A stretch of DNA of 64,000 nt from Datisca glomerata. Its lineage: Eukaryota > Streptophyta > Magnoliopsida > Cucurbitales > Datiscaceae. Numbering within the stretch: position 1 is the stretch's first letter; each line of letters begins with the position of its first letter. The position numbers and the translations under genes are program-made. The notes beneath the pieces were generated by a model. That model worked only from the letters and a program-made list of their open reading frames with translations, searched no databases and was not told the DNA's origin. Location: assembly GCA_003255025.1 (NCBI GenBank), contig QANY01008720.1, positions 708,605-772,604 on the forward strand, written 5' to 3'. Below are positions 10,947 to 22,900 of this stretch, in pieces.

Positions 10947-13900
10947 CTGAAGTAATTCAATAAAAACATAATAAGAGAATATTAAAACATTACAGTGCTA
11001 GATGTTTTAAACCTGCGAAGAAAAATTTTAATGTACCTTCTTCATGTTTATCCGTTTGCCAGTCTTATAGTCCCCTTGGAGTTTGCTAGCTAAAGTTGGC
11101 TCCATTATAAGACGCAACTGTTCTGCCAACTCCTGAGACAACCTCATCGTATCCAGTTCATACCTTCTCCAAATAGCAGCGGCATTAGTTTTTACCTCAT
11201 GGGTAACTTGGAAAGGGTCACTGGCTTTTCCTAACTCATCATCACTCACAGAAAGTCTACTGAACTGATCCAAGCCATCACTAAAGTAAGATCTCTTTAC
11301 AGAGACCAAACTTTCAGTCAGGTTTTGAGGATCACCACCATCCAGACTATGAACATCTTTGACTCCCTCATTAGGTAAATTCTCTAAACCTGAAAGAGTC
11401 ATGTGATCCTCAGTCGTAGTTTTGTCAACTAAGGTACGACTCGACGAAGGTTGTGCTCCGGAATTTTCTCTCTCTATCTCCATCTCAGTAAGGTCATCTG
11501 AATGTGTTGCAATGCTCTCTTTTTCATAGTTATTGCTGTTCACATTCCTGTCAATCTGCTCAGATGTTGCAGCTCCCAATGCCTGCTCTGTTCCTTTTTC
11601 AAACTCCGAGACATAACCATACTCATCTGCATTTTTGTCATCCACTTCCTCGTCTACATCAATGCCATCTCTTTGAATATCAACAGAGACTCTTGCTCTT
11701 TCTTTCCAGTCCTTCAGTGCATCCCCTATATTTCGGTAAGGGTTTGGTTGTGTCTTCTGCGTAGATGAAGAGTCATTTGAAGGCAACTGGGTTTGTGGTT
11801 GAGAATCAGTCAACCTACCAGCATTCAATGAGGCACCAGCCATCATGTTCATCTCTGGATTATCACTTGATGGTGCGCCGCTAGACATAGCATTACCCTT
11901 ACGATTTTCATCTTCGTTGGACAAGTTTGACTCTGATAAAATATTACTGGAGTCCAATGCCAGTATATCATCATTTGGTTGAGTAGCTGAGTCCGCATTT
12001 GGCACATGATCACCAACGATGTCAGAGGTTCCGGGTTGGAACACGTCCTTTATTGCTGCAGAAAAATTCAACTGTGCACCCTCTTTCTTGTCTCTATTTT
12101 CACCATCTCTTTCAGAAGTTTCACCTTCTTGTTCCATTGTAGCGTCAGTCATAGTTTCATCTGTTGGCTTCTCTTCCTCATGGACTCCGTTCTCAGAAGG
12201 ACCTTCATGCTCTTCATGATCTGCTTCTTTCATAGAATCTGCATCCTCTCTTTCATCTATCTCTGAACCTTCTTCAGGAGATAAGTTTAATTCTTCAAGT
12301 TTCAATCCTGTGGGATCAGAAAAGTCCTCCATTTTGTCAAGGTTGCCGTCCTCTGTGTTCTCTCCATCACTTAGGTCACCAGGACTTCCAATCTCATCAT
12401 CTTGTTGACTAATTTCGTTGCGATCTGCTTCTCCCCGCTCATCTGCAGAAGCAGCTGAATCATCCTTGGCTCTGAGCTCCCTGCAACTTGCATCTACATC
12501 TCCAACAGAAGTTCCAGGCTCATACTTCTCATTCTCGATATCAGGATTTTCATCTTCATCCTTATTCCAGAGTTTTTCATCAACTACTTCACTATTAGTT
12601 CCTGTTTCACCAATGGCAGATTCCAATTGCCCATCCTCCCCATCTTCGTTGTCTTCCCCAGAGTCCTCACTAACACTAAATGTATCAGCATCAAAATCTT
12701 GCTCCATCTCAATCCCTTTATCAATTTTACTTGGTAGTTCACCAGGGTTATCTTGCTCTTCAGTTGGCTGCATAGAGATTTCAAGACTTTTACTTAGATA
12801 ACAACAATAGAGTAATACACTAAAAAACAAATCGCAAATAAGTCTAATTGATTACCTTATCATTCGCTCCAAGCAGCTGATCCTCATCAAATATCTGATC
12901 ACTGACATCATTCAGTCCTGCACCCTCCCCCATACCAGTTCCGCTTGCATCCTCAGATGTATCATGGGTACCCTGGTCCACCTGCTCTTCCGTTAAAATG
13001 CCAAATCCTTTTGAATATAAATTAGCGAACACGGTTGCAAGCATATTAGTCATGGCAGAAACCTGCATGAAAGAATAACAGCAAGCTAGAATCAATGATT
13101 TCTAGTCCAAGAACATAACATTACCATTATATGCAAATCCTTCAATGTTGGCATTTAAATGAGTAATATCGCTTTTATTAAGGTTTATTTTTCTTTTTAG
13201 AAATGAGTAATATCGCTTTTACTAAGGTTTATTTTGCTTCTTGAATTTAAATTTGATTAATCTTGAGGATAGAAAAGGAGAACCTATATACCGTGCTATT
13301 CATAGCTAAAAAATCTTGCAGTAGACGATCACCAAGGTGCATAATCAAGTGCAAAAGCACATTTAGCTGCTTAAATTGTGATCCAATTGGGAATGAGATA
13401 TCAGGAACTTTATAATCAGGATGGCTCAAGAGTCTTTCACGATAATGATTCAGAAGTGTTTCCTGACAAGGGGACATTGTAAAACCAGTAAACTTCCAAT
13501 TTCACAGTATTCAACGCAAACAAAAAGAAGTATTATATAACTTACAGCGTCAAAGATTGCTTTGATGATCTTATCACATAAGATATCCAAGCTCAGATTT
13601 GCTGTGAATGAGTCAAATAAAACCTCCCAAGATGTTATATGTCCCAAATGCTCTTCAGGCAAAGCATGTCTAGATCTTGATGGAATAAATTCCACTAATG
13701 CATCAAGAATATGATCTAAAGCAATTTTCATTGCTTCACCAAACACCGCTTTCAGTTCCGAATAACTTTTAGAATCACAAGTGTCTTCTCCACTTACTAT
13801 TAAACCATTTTTCACCTCCAATCCAGAATTAAACTCTCTCTCTATCATTCTTCCCTGAAAAAAAGAAAAAAAAAGGCATTTAGTGCCCCCGAGAACCCTA

Positions 13901-16900
13901 TTTAAAATGTGACATAGAATTTTGTTCAACACCCCGACGGGCAGAAGTTAGCAATTTAATTCCAATTCACCTTCTCAAATACTTCTTGAAAATGACTAAG
14001 TAGAACTTTCCCAACCGAGCTTTTATCAACATCATCATCCTGGAGAGAAGAGAGATGATCCCTAAAGGCATTCATGGACTCAAAATTTTGAAGCACCAGC
14101 ACTCTCATTTGTTTTGTAACAATAAAAGGACAGCAATCACCATGAAGGATGGTTATATTCCTCCTACGCTCAAGAAGGTAATCATCTAGTGATTCCTGTG
14201 TTAAGAATTTCAATTAATTATCGCATAAGAACTACTGCATTGACAGTAAAAGATGAAGAGCCCGTCAATGAAGTATTCTGAACCTTTGATCTCTGGAAAG
14301 ATGGCAAATATTGCTCAATGAGTTGAACACAATTAGATGCAGCCTTGGCACTTTGACAAGTGTTCTTATGCGTGTTATCAAATATTTTTAGCAAGAGTAG
14401 TTCTTCATGCATCATGGCGCACAAACCATCAAACAATTGCTGAAAGACAAGGAAAAATATAAGAATTTTGATCCTAAGGAGAGCAATCTTCACTTCAGAA
14501 AATATGACAGCGGACCTTCTGTTGCCACATGCATATATAAGTGCTCCCTTGATTTTGAATAATTGTTGCCTCATATTCATTTCCAATATCAGAATCAGAA
14601 CCTGCAGAATTTGAGTACAAACTTTCTAAAAGAAATGTACAATCCTTCAAGCGCTTGAAATGCCTAGCAAAAACATTGGCAGCTGCAAGTTGCTTTTGCT
14701 GTATCTCAACTAGCTGATTGAGAAAAGCGCATGACCTGTCGACCTAATGAAAAATTAAAGCCCAAAAGAAAACAAGGTTACGCAGATGCTTGAAAGAAAA
14801 TTACTCCACACAGTTCTTGGACAATGGACGAGTCTAAAAATGTTTGGTGAATGAATGTAGGTCTATCTATTGGTATTTCATTACAGCTCTTTAATAAGAG
14901 ATATCAAATTAGAACCACAACTGCTGGGTACACCATGCAGCTAAATGAAAACTTAATAAATCCATTTTTGATGTGTTTAGAGACCAACCTGTTCACGTGT
15001 AATGTCCTTGTGGCAGCTCAAGCAAATCTGATGCAAAAGCAACACTGATATTATGCTCTTGTAGAAGCATTCACTATTTCTTTTCCATTCAACAACTGAT
15101 CCTTCGTTCTCAAAACTCTGAACTTCACGGGAAGCTGTATTATCAGCTGCTCCATTAGGCAGTCCACTTTGCATCATTAACAGATGTTGAATATCATATG
15201 ATGGCCGGAGGAACCACCAAGAATGAAGTTGATCCTGAAAGGGCTACTAGTTAATAAAAATACACAAACTTACAGAGCGATACGCAATGAATCACTGAGG
15301 AAATCCAACACTACTACCTCCATGAGAATGGATTTGTGCCTAGACAATCCACTGCTTTCTAACAGCTTCAGAAGGTCAGACAAGGCCCTCCGCTTCCCTC
15401 GATTCTTTTTTGCATCCTTCCAAAGATCTCCACAATACACTGCATTATGGTATATTTCTTCTAGTGTGTGCCACAGAGCCTTCCATTCTTCCTGATAAAA
15501 AATGCAAGTGGACTGGGAAGCAGCTTGTTTAAAAATACTTGCAACCTCTGAAAAATTATGATTTCATAAACCTTCAGCTACTGACGGAGTTAAACTGTAA
15601 ATACACAATGCACCAGGAAAAAAGACAAAAGGAGAAATTTCAGTACCACTAAAACGTATATCTTCAGTTTCACATCCAGGACTTCTCCGAAGAGAAGAGT
15701 TCTCCAGGACATCCTGTACTTTCTCTCTCCAATCACCAAACCATATAAACCTATATAAGACCAACAATCTTAAAGATTCAATAGATTTCTTTAACAGCTT
15801 GATTCAGAAAAAATACCATCATATACGACAACTCTAACCTGTCCTTATCAAATAAAGTAAGATCAAAAGCACATTGAAGAGATTGAGCTTTTATCCCTTT
15901 TTGTGTAGGATCTAGGTTAAGGAAAAGCATGACAGGTTGCTGCAGCAAATCCTGTATGGCAAAAAACAATATATAATAAAGATAGATGGCAATAAGAAAT
16001 TACACTCACATGAATGCATTAACGCACACAAGCATGTATGTATATGGTGTGCATATGTAAATCAACTTGCTAGATATTATAAGAAACAATGACTTCAATC
16101 CACTAAGTAGCAAAGTCTGCATAATAAGATGAAGTTTGTGAACAAATAGGTAGCATACACATGACTTACACTAAATTTCTGTATAAGCTTTTTGAGCTTC
16201 TGTCGAGTCCTCCTCGAGTTTTCAATGGACAGGTAACTCTCAGGGTGCTCCCACCGACACAGTTTTTGAAGTTCTTTCAGCTCCAACTCACTCTTTCTTC
16301 TATTAACTTCTATGTGCTCCTCTATTCTGGAGTTAAAAAATAAAGCAAAAGGAATCAAGACCATAAACGTATGAGCATGAGTATTCATAAAGTGAGAACA
16401 GAAAGGGAAGGCAACTCACATTGGGAAGAATTGCACATAATATCCAAACACATTATACAAAACCTCCAAAGTTTCCATCTCACAGGTGCTGCATCAATCA
16501 CAATCTTTAATAAACTTTGAAATAAAAGTATCATGGGATAAGCAACTTCTAAAGTTAGGTGGTCAAGGAAACGCATGCACTAAACAAGGAACTAATGAAG
16601 TATGAGATTTTTTGTATTACCTTGGAAACATATTCAGACATCTGGAGGTGTTTATCTGACCAAGGAAAGCAAAGAGAAGTTTGAGGCGTTTTGCGAATTC
16701 CCCAATGCTGGACGTTTGTATAAAATCCACCAAACTGCAAATTTGTGTTCCAAAGAAGTTATAGATATATTAAACGACAGATACAAGATGCTATTTAAGA
16801 AACTTAGTTTCAGGCTACATCTAAGTTATATATATAGTAGTTTTTTTAAATAAGAAACTAGCTTTTTTTCAGGCTAGATCTAACTTAGCACACACCTATT

Positions 16901-19900
16901 AATGGTAGACTGTTTGAATCCAGTAGAATCTGAACTTCGATGTCGTTGTAGGACTAGATAAAGAGGAAACCACAACTGCAGAACATTTGAAAAGAAATAA
17001 AGTTACATAATAGTATCATTGTTTTTTTAATATAAGCCTATTACACGAATAGAGGATAAAAAATCCAACAAAAAAGAAATAACAGGAGAAGACCAAACGC
17101 ATGGCCAAGAAAACAAAATAGAGTTTTTAAAGAACACTTCAATAAAGAAGATGTTGAGGCCCACAGAGAAGCTAAAAAAGACGATTCTTTGCCATAAGGG
17201 ACCACACGGCCAAGAAAACAAAATAGAGTTTTTAAAGAACAACACTTCAATAAAGAAGATTTTGAGGCCCACAGAGAAGCTAAAAAGGACAATTCTTTGC
17301 CATAAGGGTCTACCTTTTCATCCTTATCTTCAAAGATACGTGTTTCCCCCCAACCATGCTCCAAAGAGGAGGCACCAAAGCACCAGACAAAGAACTCTTT
17401 ACTTTTTATTACACTCTCTCAAGGAAATCCCCAAGAAATAAGGAATCCACATTTTCAGGAAACACCCACACAATGACAAACTAATCCAACAATCTACTAA
17501 CAATTATTGGGCGATGCATAATCAAATGATCAATGTTTTCTTCCTCCCACCTACACCAAGAAGCACGCAGACACCAATAGGGAGACACCATATATAGATT
17601 TATATAAATTAGATTCCAAACACGTGCTTTGCACGTGGACACGAAATGCTTAATAAGTAACAATGAAGATAATAATTTTCAATTGATAAATTGAAAAAAA
17701 TAAAACATCAACCAAAACAAGTAATATAAAGACACAATTGTAAAGAAAATTACTCACTCATATATACTGCCAAATTACTATTATAAAGACACAATTTTAG
17801 GTAATATTTAAGAAAGCCTCCCATCCACTCCCTCTCCTCTCTTGTCTCTTGCTCGCTCTCTCTATCCATATATCTATTCATCCATATTTATATATCTATA
17901 CATATGTATATTACAAAACCTGAATTTGCTATCAACATTTCTTATGACAGTTAATCAGAAACTTCAGTTAGAGATTCCATGGTTGAATTGACGGACAAAA
18001 CAACTGATTATCATGTACTTTGGCTTCTTGTATACTTAAAAAAGGTACATCTTTTTTCTATAAGAAACTCGTGAAAGATTTATCAAGCATTACCTATAAG
18101 TCAAAGAACAACTTGAATAAAAATAAAATATTGGAGAAAAATAATCAGCCATAATTGTATCCACGTGTCATACTAACTGCCCAGCCCAGGCCCAAATACG
18201 CCAAAAAGAAAAACAAAACCAACATATTTTTCTGTTGTTATTTAACCTTCCATTACATGCACAATTTACCTTTCCAGCATTTTTCTCATACTCATATTGC
18301 ACCTCATCAAGCAAAACAGGCCATGAATCTAATTCCATCTTTCTCAACGAGCAGATTAGAGCAATAACAGGCTCCAGTTGATCTGTAGGTTTGTCATGCA
18401 GAATATTACATTCCACTCGTAAATAAGAACACAGCCAGAATATTAAGGTTTCATACCAGAGAGAGTCAATTTTGAACCATATTCCTGTAATGTGTGAGCC
18501 CTGTTAACCAGCAGTTGCAACCCTGATAGAACCTTCATAGACAAAAGTCATATTTTACTTTGCCGATAAAGATAATCTACCAAGTACAGAAATATGTATA
18601 TTGCTTTCCATTCTTATAAAAACTAAATAAATAAAGCAACATATAATATTCCAAGCAGCATGCCTACATGATGCATGACAGCGAAGTTTCAGCCAAACCA
18701 TCAGGGGCCGTTAAGGAAAAAAGTCAACCAAATTAAGTAAAGCTGACAGATTTTTATAAATTTTGACTCCAAGTAAGCATTATGTTGTTTTTACTTCTAG
18801 TATCTGTGATAGAATTATGTAGAATTTGTCTATTCCCTTTCACTTCTTCTATTGTTTACCAGAACGAGCAACTTCAGTAATTTCTTTCTTTGGTGCAGAA
18901 AAAGTTTAAAATTAGAAATAAATCGCAGAGATTTTTTTCTATAAGAAATTTAGATATTTTTTGGAAACTAGAAACAGATTTTATAAATAAAGAAGAAAAC
19001 ACAAAAACGGAGGATAAGGAATCCACCACGAAAAGAAACAAAAGCACAAAAAGATATGAACAAAAGAGAAAAAAGATACAGAATATGAATTGCAGACATT
19101 TGAAACCGAAATACCTTAGCAAGAGGGGTTTTTATAGGAATATTCAACAGCATTTCAGATATATCCAAGATTTTCTGAAGACCATAATGATTTTCTTGCT
19201 CATGCAAAGCGGAAGAAACCCGCTCTCGAAGAGGACCAAGAAACTTCACCATATTTTCCATTGCTGATGCGTACGAATCCTATACAAGAAGTAATTTGCA
19301 TAACTTGAGATAAATTTTTAAAAATATATGAGCACTCATATAAAAACCACAAAACAATTAAACAAAACATAAAACACACAAGTACAACCTTGTAAAAATT
19401 GTATTTGCAAGTGTCACTTCGAGCTGCAACAAAAGTCTCCTCATGCTCCAAACAAAGCCGTAATAAGTTTTCAGGAGCAAGTTTAGCATCCATACTTGTC
19501 AACCAAAAGCCACCTAAATCTGAAAATCACAAAAAGAGAGACGGTTAACTTATAGGTTCAAACCAAATAAAAAACCACAAAAACATATTTGAGCAATAAT
19601 TGACCACCTTTGATCATCTCTAGTCCCAACGTATATGAATCAGAGAAGGAACGCAATCTGTCTTCATCAGAGATTCTGAGATTCCCAGGCTGATTTGATA
19701 AAAGAATGATCATTAGAACAATGACAAAACGTTCCTCTATGAAGATAGGAGTTTTTTCATTTCTTTTGTGTGTGAATCCAGGGACTTTTGTATGTAATAA
19801 AACCAAGTAAAGCAGTGTCTATGGTATAAGCATGTTGTCTAGGAATTTTTTTCTTCTTTAATTCTTTTTTTTTGTGGGGGGTGGGGGGGGGGAGGTCTTT

Positions 19901-22900
19901 TAGTTTATTTGGGATACCTAAAATTGTATTCGGAGAAGTTGCTAAAATTTGAAACTGATGCCTATACAATACAGGTGCCAACACTTTCTATTTTCTTTTT
20001 TTCCCATTAGGGTCATTCAAGAAGTTACAGTAAGCCACAAATATAAAGGAATGGAGGAATCCATCGGAACATCGAAGTGGAGCAGACTACCAATATGCAG
20101 ATTAGTTTTCAAAAGAAAAAAAAAAGAATGCCATCAAAATGCTGAGTACCAAGCCCTGAACTTGCATTTCAATCAGTACGATCAACATCATGTATTATTA
20201 CTAGTGAAATTCAAATACATGCAATCAATTAATGACGGCAGGTATACTTCTGAAAACAAAATAAAAAATAAAATGGAAAACGAAATTAGAAAAGGTTGAA
20301 ATAAATCTCCAAAGGTTACTCACTGGAAGGACAAGATTATGGGAACCAAATAACTGATCATGAATGTGGACCATCTGGTTCAGCATAGATTCATCCATGA
20401 GACTCCATTCATCCTCTAAAGTTTCTTCTTGCTTACTAGCTTCCTCCTGAATGATGTCCATATTTTTCTTAGACCCAATGTTTAAAAGAGAAAATGAACA
20501 AGAGTTATGCCATGAAATTTTACGAGTCTGACCTCTCCACGATTTTTTTCTTCAGATCTCAATTCCTTCCATTCCAAAGATCCATCATTTGAAAATGAAT
20601 CTCCATCAGCATCAGCATCAATAACCCTCTCAATTTGAAACTTACGAGGCCTAAACTTGAATGTTTGCGAATCATAGTCTTCTTTTATTTTGGCTTCAAC
20701 TTTCATGCTCATCCAAAGTTTTGCAAATTCATTGAAAATTTTATCCAAGAGCTGATTTTATAATAAATCGCGAGAAAGTAAACCATTTAAATTCCTTCTG
20801 ATCAGAAACAATATAAGGGAAGAACAATCTTTTATGGAATCAGAAACATGGAACTTTATTAAAAAAAATGGACAAACATTGAGGATAAGAGTCTTACTGC
20901 AAAAGATGCACTATCCATCACTTTTACGTGAACCATACAATGTGATAGCCGGACTAAAATGTTGTAATGGAGAGCAGCTCTACGCTGCAAAACAGAGTCC
21001 TGTCATTGATGAAATCACTTCATTACCAATAGATTGGATAAGACAACCATACAATTTCCATTAGAGTTCATTTCTTTTTGTTTTTTTTTCGCTAATTTCC
21101 ATTGGAGTTAATAAGACATCACAATTCTGGAAACCCTAAACAAGAATTAGTTTAGAATAAAATTGACATGTCAAATCATATACAAACCGTATTATCAGTA
21201 GATGCTTCACATAAAAGTGTAACTAGCTTTTCCAACAAATCAACGTCCATCGCACAAACTGTTGTGGTAGAATTTATATCCTGGAAAGAAAAACCAGGCA
21301 TTCCCCTGTTTGAGAAAGCAGATATGGGATTGAAAGGAAGCCCTCGGGGAAACCTCATATATGAGTAAATTGTTTCCTGTCATTACACTTCAAGTCAGCT
21401 TTGAGGAATATGAGAAATCATCTCGTATCTCACAAAAAGCTATAAATAGTACCGTCACAAGCTCAATGTCATGTTGATCGACTCTACTTGGAAAATGGAC
21501 GCTTGATAGAATTAGAGCCACCCCTAGTTTCATTTCGTATACTGCAACTTGAACTGGTTGAACTATATCAATATACCCACTATAGTCATTTGATAGTCGT
21601 TCGATAAAGCGAGTAGCTATTTCCTGATAATCAACACAAAACCCAAAGCTATTAATAACAATCCGAAATGACCAAGTCGCAAGAACTGCCAAAGAATTAG
21701 ACCTCCTATTTAAAAGAGAAAAACAAAACTAAATAGACAGATGTGGAATAAATACCTGCCAGTTATGCACTCGATCAAAAACTTGTTGTGAATTGGTAGC
21801 TTCAATATTTCTCAACAAAATCTTAACAAGATCAAAAAATTCATCACACTCCTGCTTTAACTTCTTAAATTTTCCAGGATCCCGGCGGAAAACAATCTAA
21901 GCATAAAAGATTAACTCAAGCTATCAGATTAAGAGAAAGATTCGAACCAAAAATTACAGATAAGCTAAAGTTAGAATGAGAAAGTTGAGCAATAGTACTC
22001 AGCAGGCGTTCATGACTGAAATAACTGCAGAGCAAAAACATTTGAACACAATGGAAAGTGGAGGAACTCGGAAATATTTCGGTAACGGAAAGATAAATAG
22101 GAAAGGCAAATAGAGAGAGAGAGAGAGAACAAGTAAATTCAATTTCCCACAAAATTAATTAATTGCAAATAACAGATACCCTCCTACAATATTTGTTTCT
22201 GAGCTACCCTACATACTTTTTATCCATTTATGATTAGGGCAAGCGAAACTATATACATAAATATAACAACTATTATATATAGGCTTAAAACGTGATTTAT
22301 AAAAAAAGACAGGACATATAAAATAGAATGATATATCTGTACTTGAGGAATATTTGGCAGAAGGGACATATTCATTCTCTTCTCTTCTGTTATGAGCAGA
22401 AAAGCCAATTTCTGTTCATAAAAAATCGAAATTATCTTCTCCAAATATAATATAATAGGAGTTCATTTTACAATAGACCCCTGGAAAAGATCATACTGAA
22501 AAGGACCGAAACAAAATCCATTCTTTTGAAATGTTTGGCAGACTATCTTTAATTGCACCAAGAAACTTGAGAGAGGAGTTTGTAAATTACTAAAACAGAA
22601 GTTTATTCTAGTCAGTGTCCCACCAGGAGACAAAAGCATTCATAGAAACGATGTCAACAGAAGCTTATTATAAGAACTTCTGAATAAACATGAGAACGCA
22701 TGAAAGACTGCATCTGATATGTTATCAAGTAACACTGGACGTAAAACAATAAAAGATTCCCCAATAATAGAGCAGTTCTCAAATTTTCCAAAACGGACAA
22801 AAAGTAGTAACAACTAATGTCAAATCATGCAAGCTAATAATGCTATTATACCAACCTTTCTCCTGAGCCCTTTAAGCTCAACTTCAAGGGTTTCCAGTGC

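Noticed and set aside
11502..12266. Overlapping plus-strand frames of 66-88 codons
   Set aside because: Same exon read antisense, with low-complexity hydrophobic strings from reversed acidic codons.
12418..12801. 127-codon plus-strand frame over the acidic exon
   Set aside because: Ser/Pro-rich antisense shadow of the D/E-rich MDN1 exon 63; no independent support.
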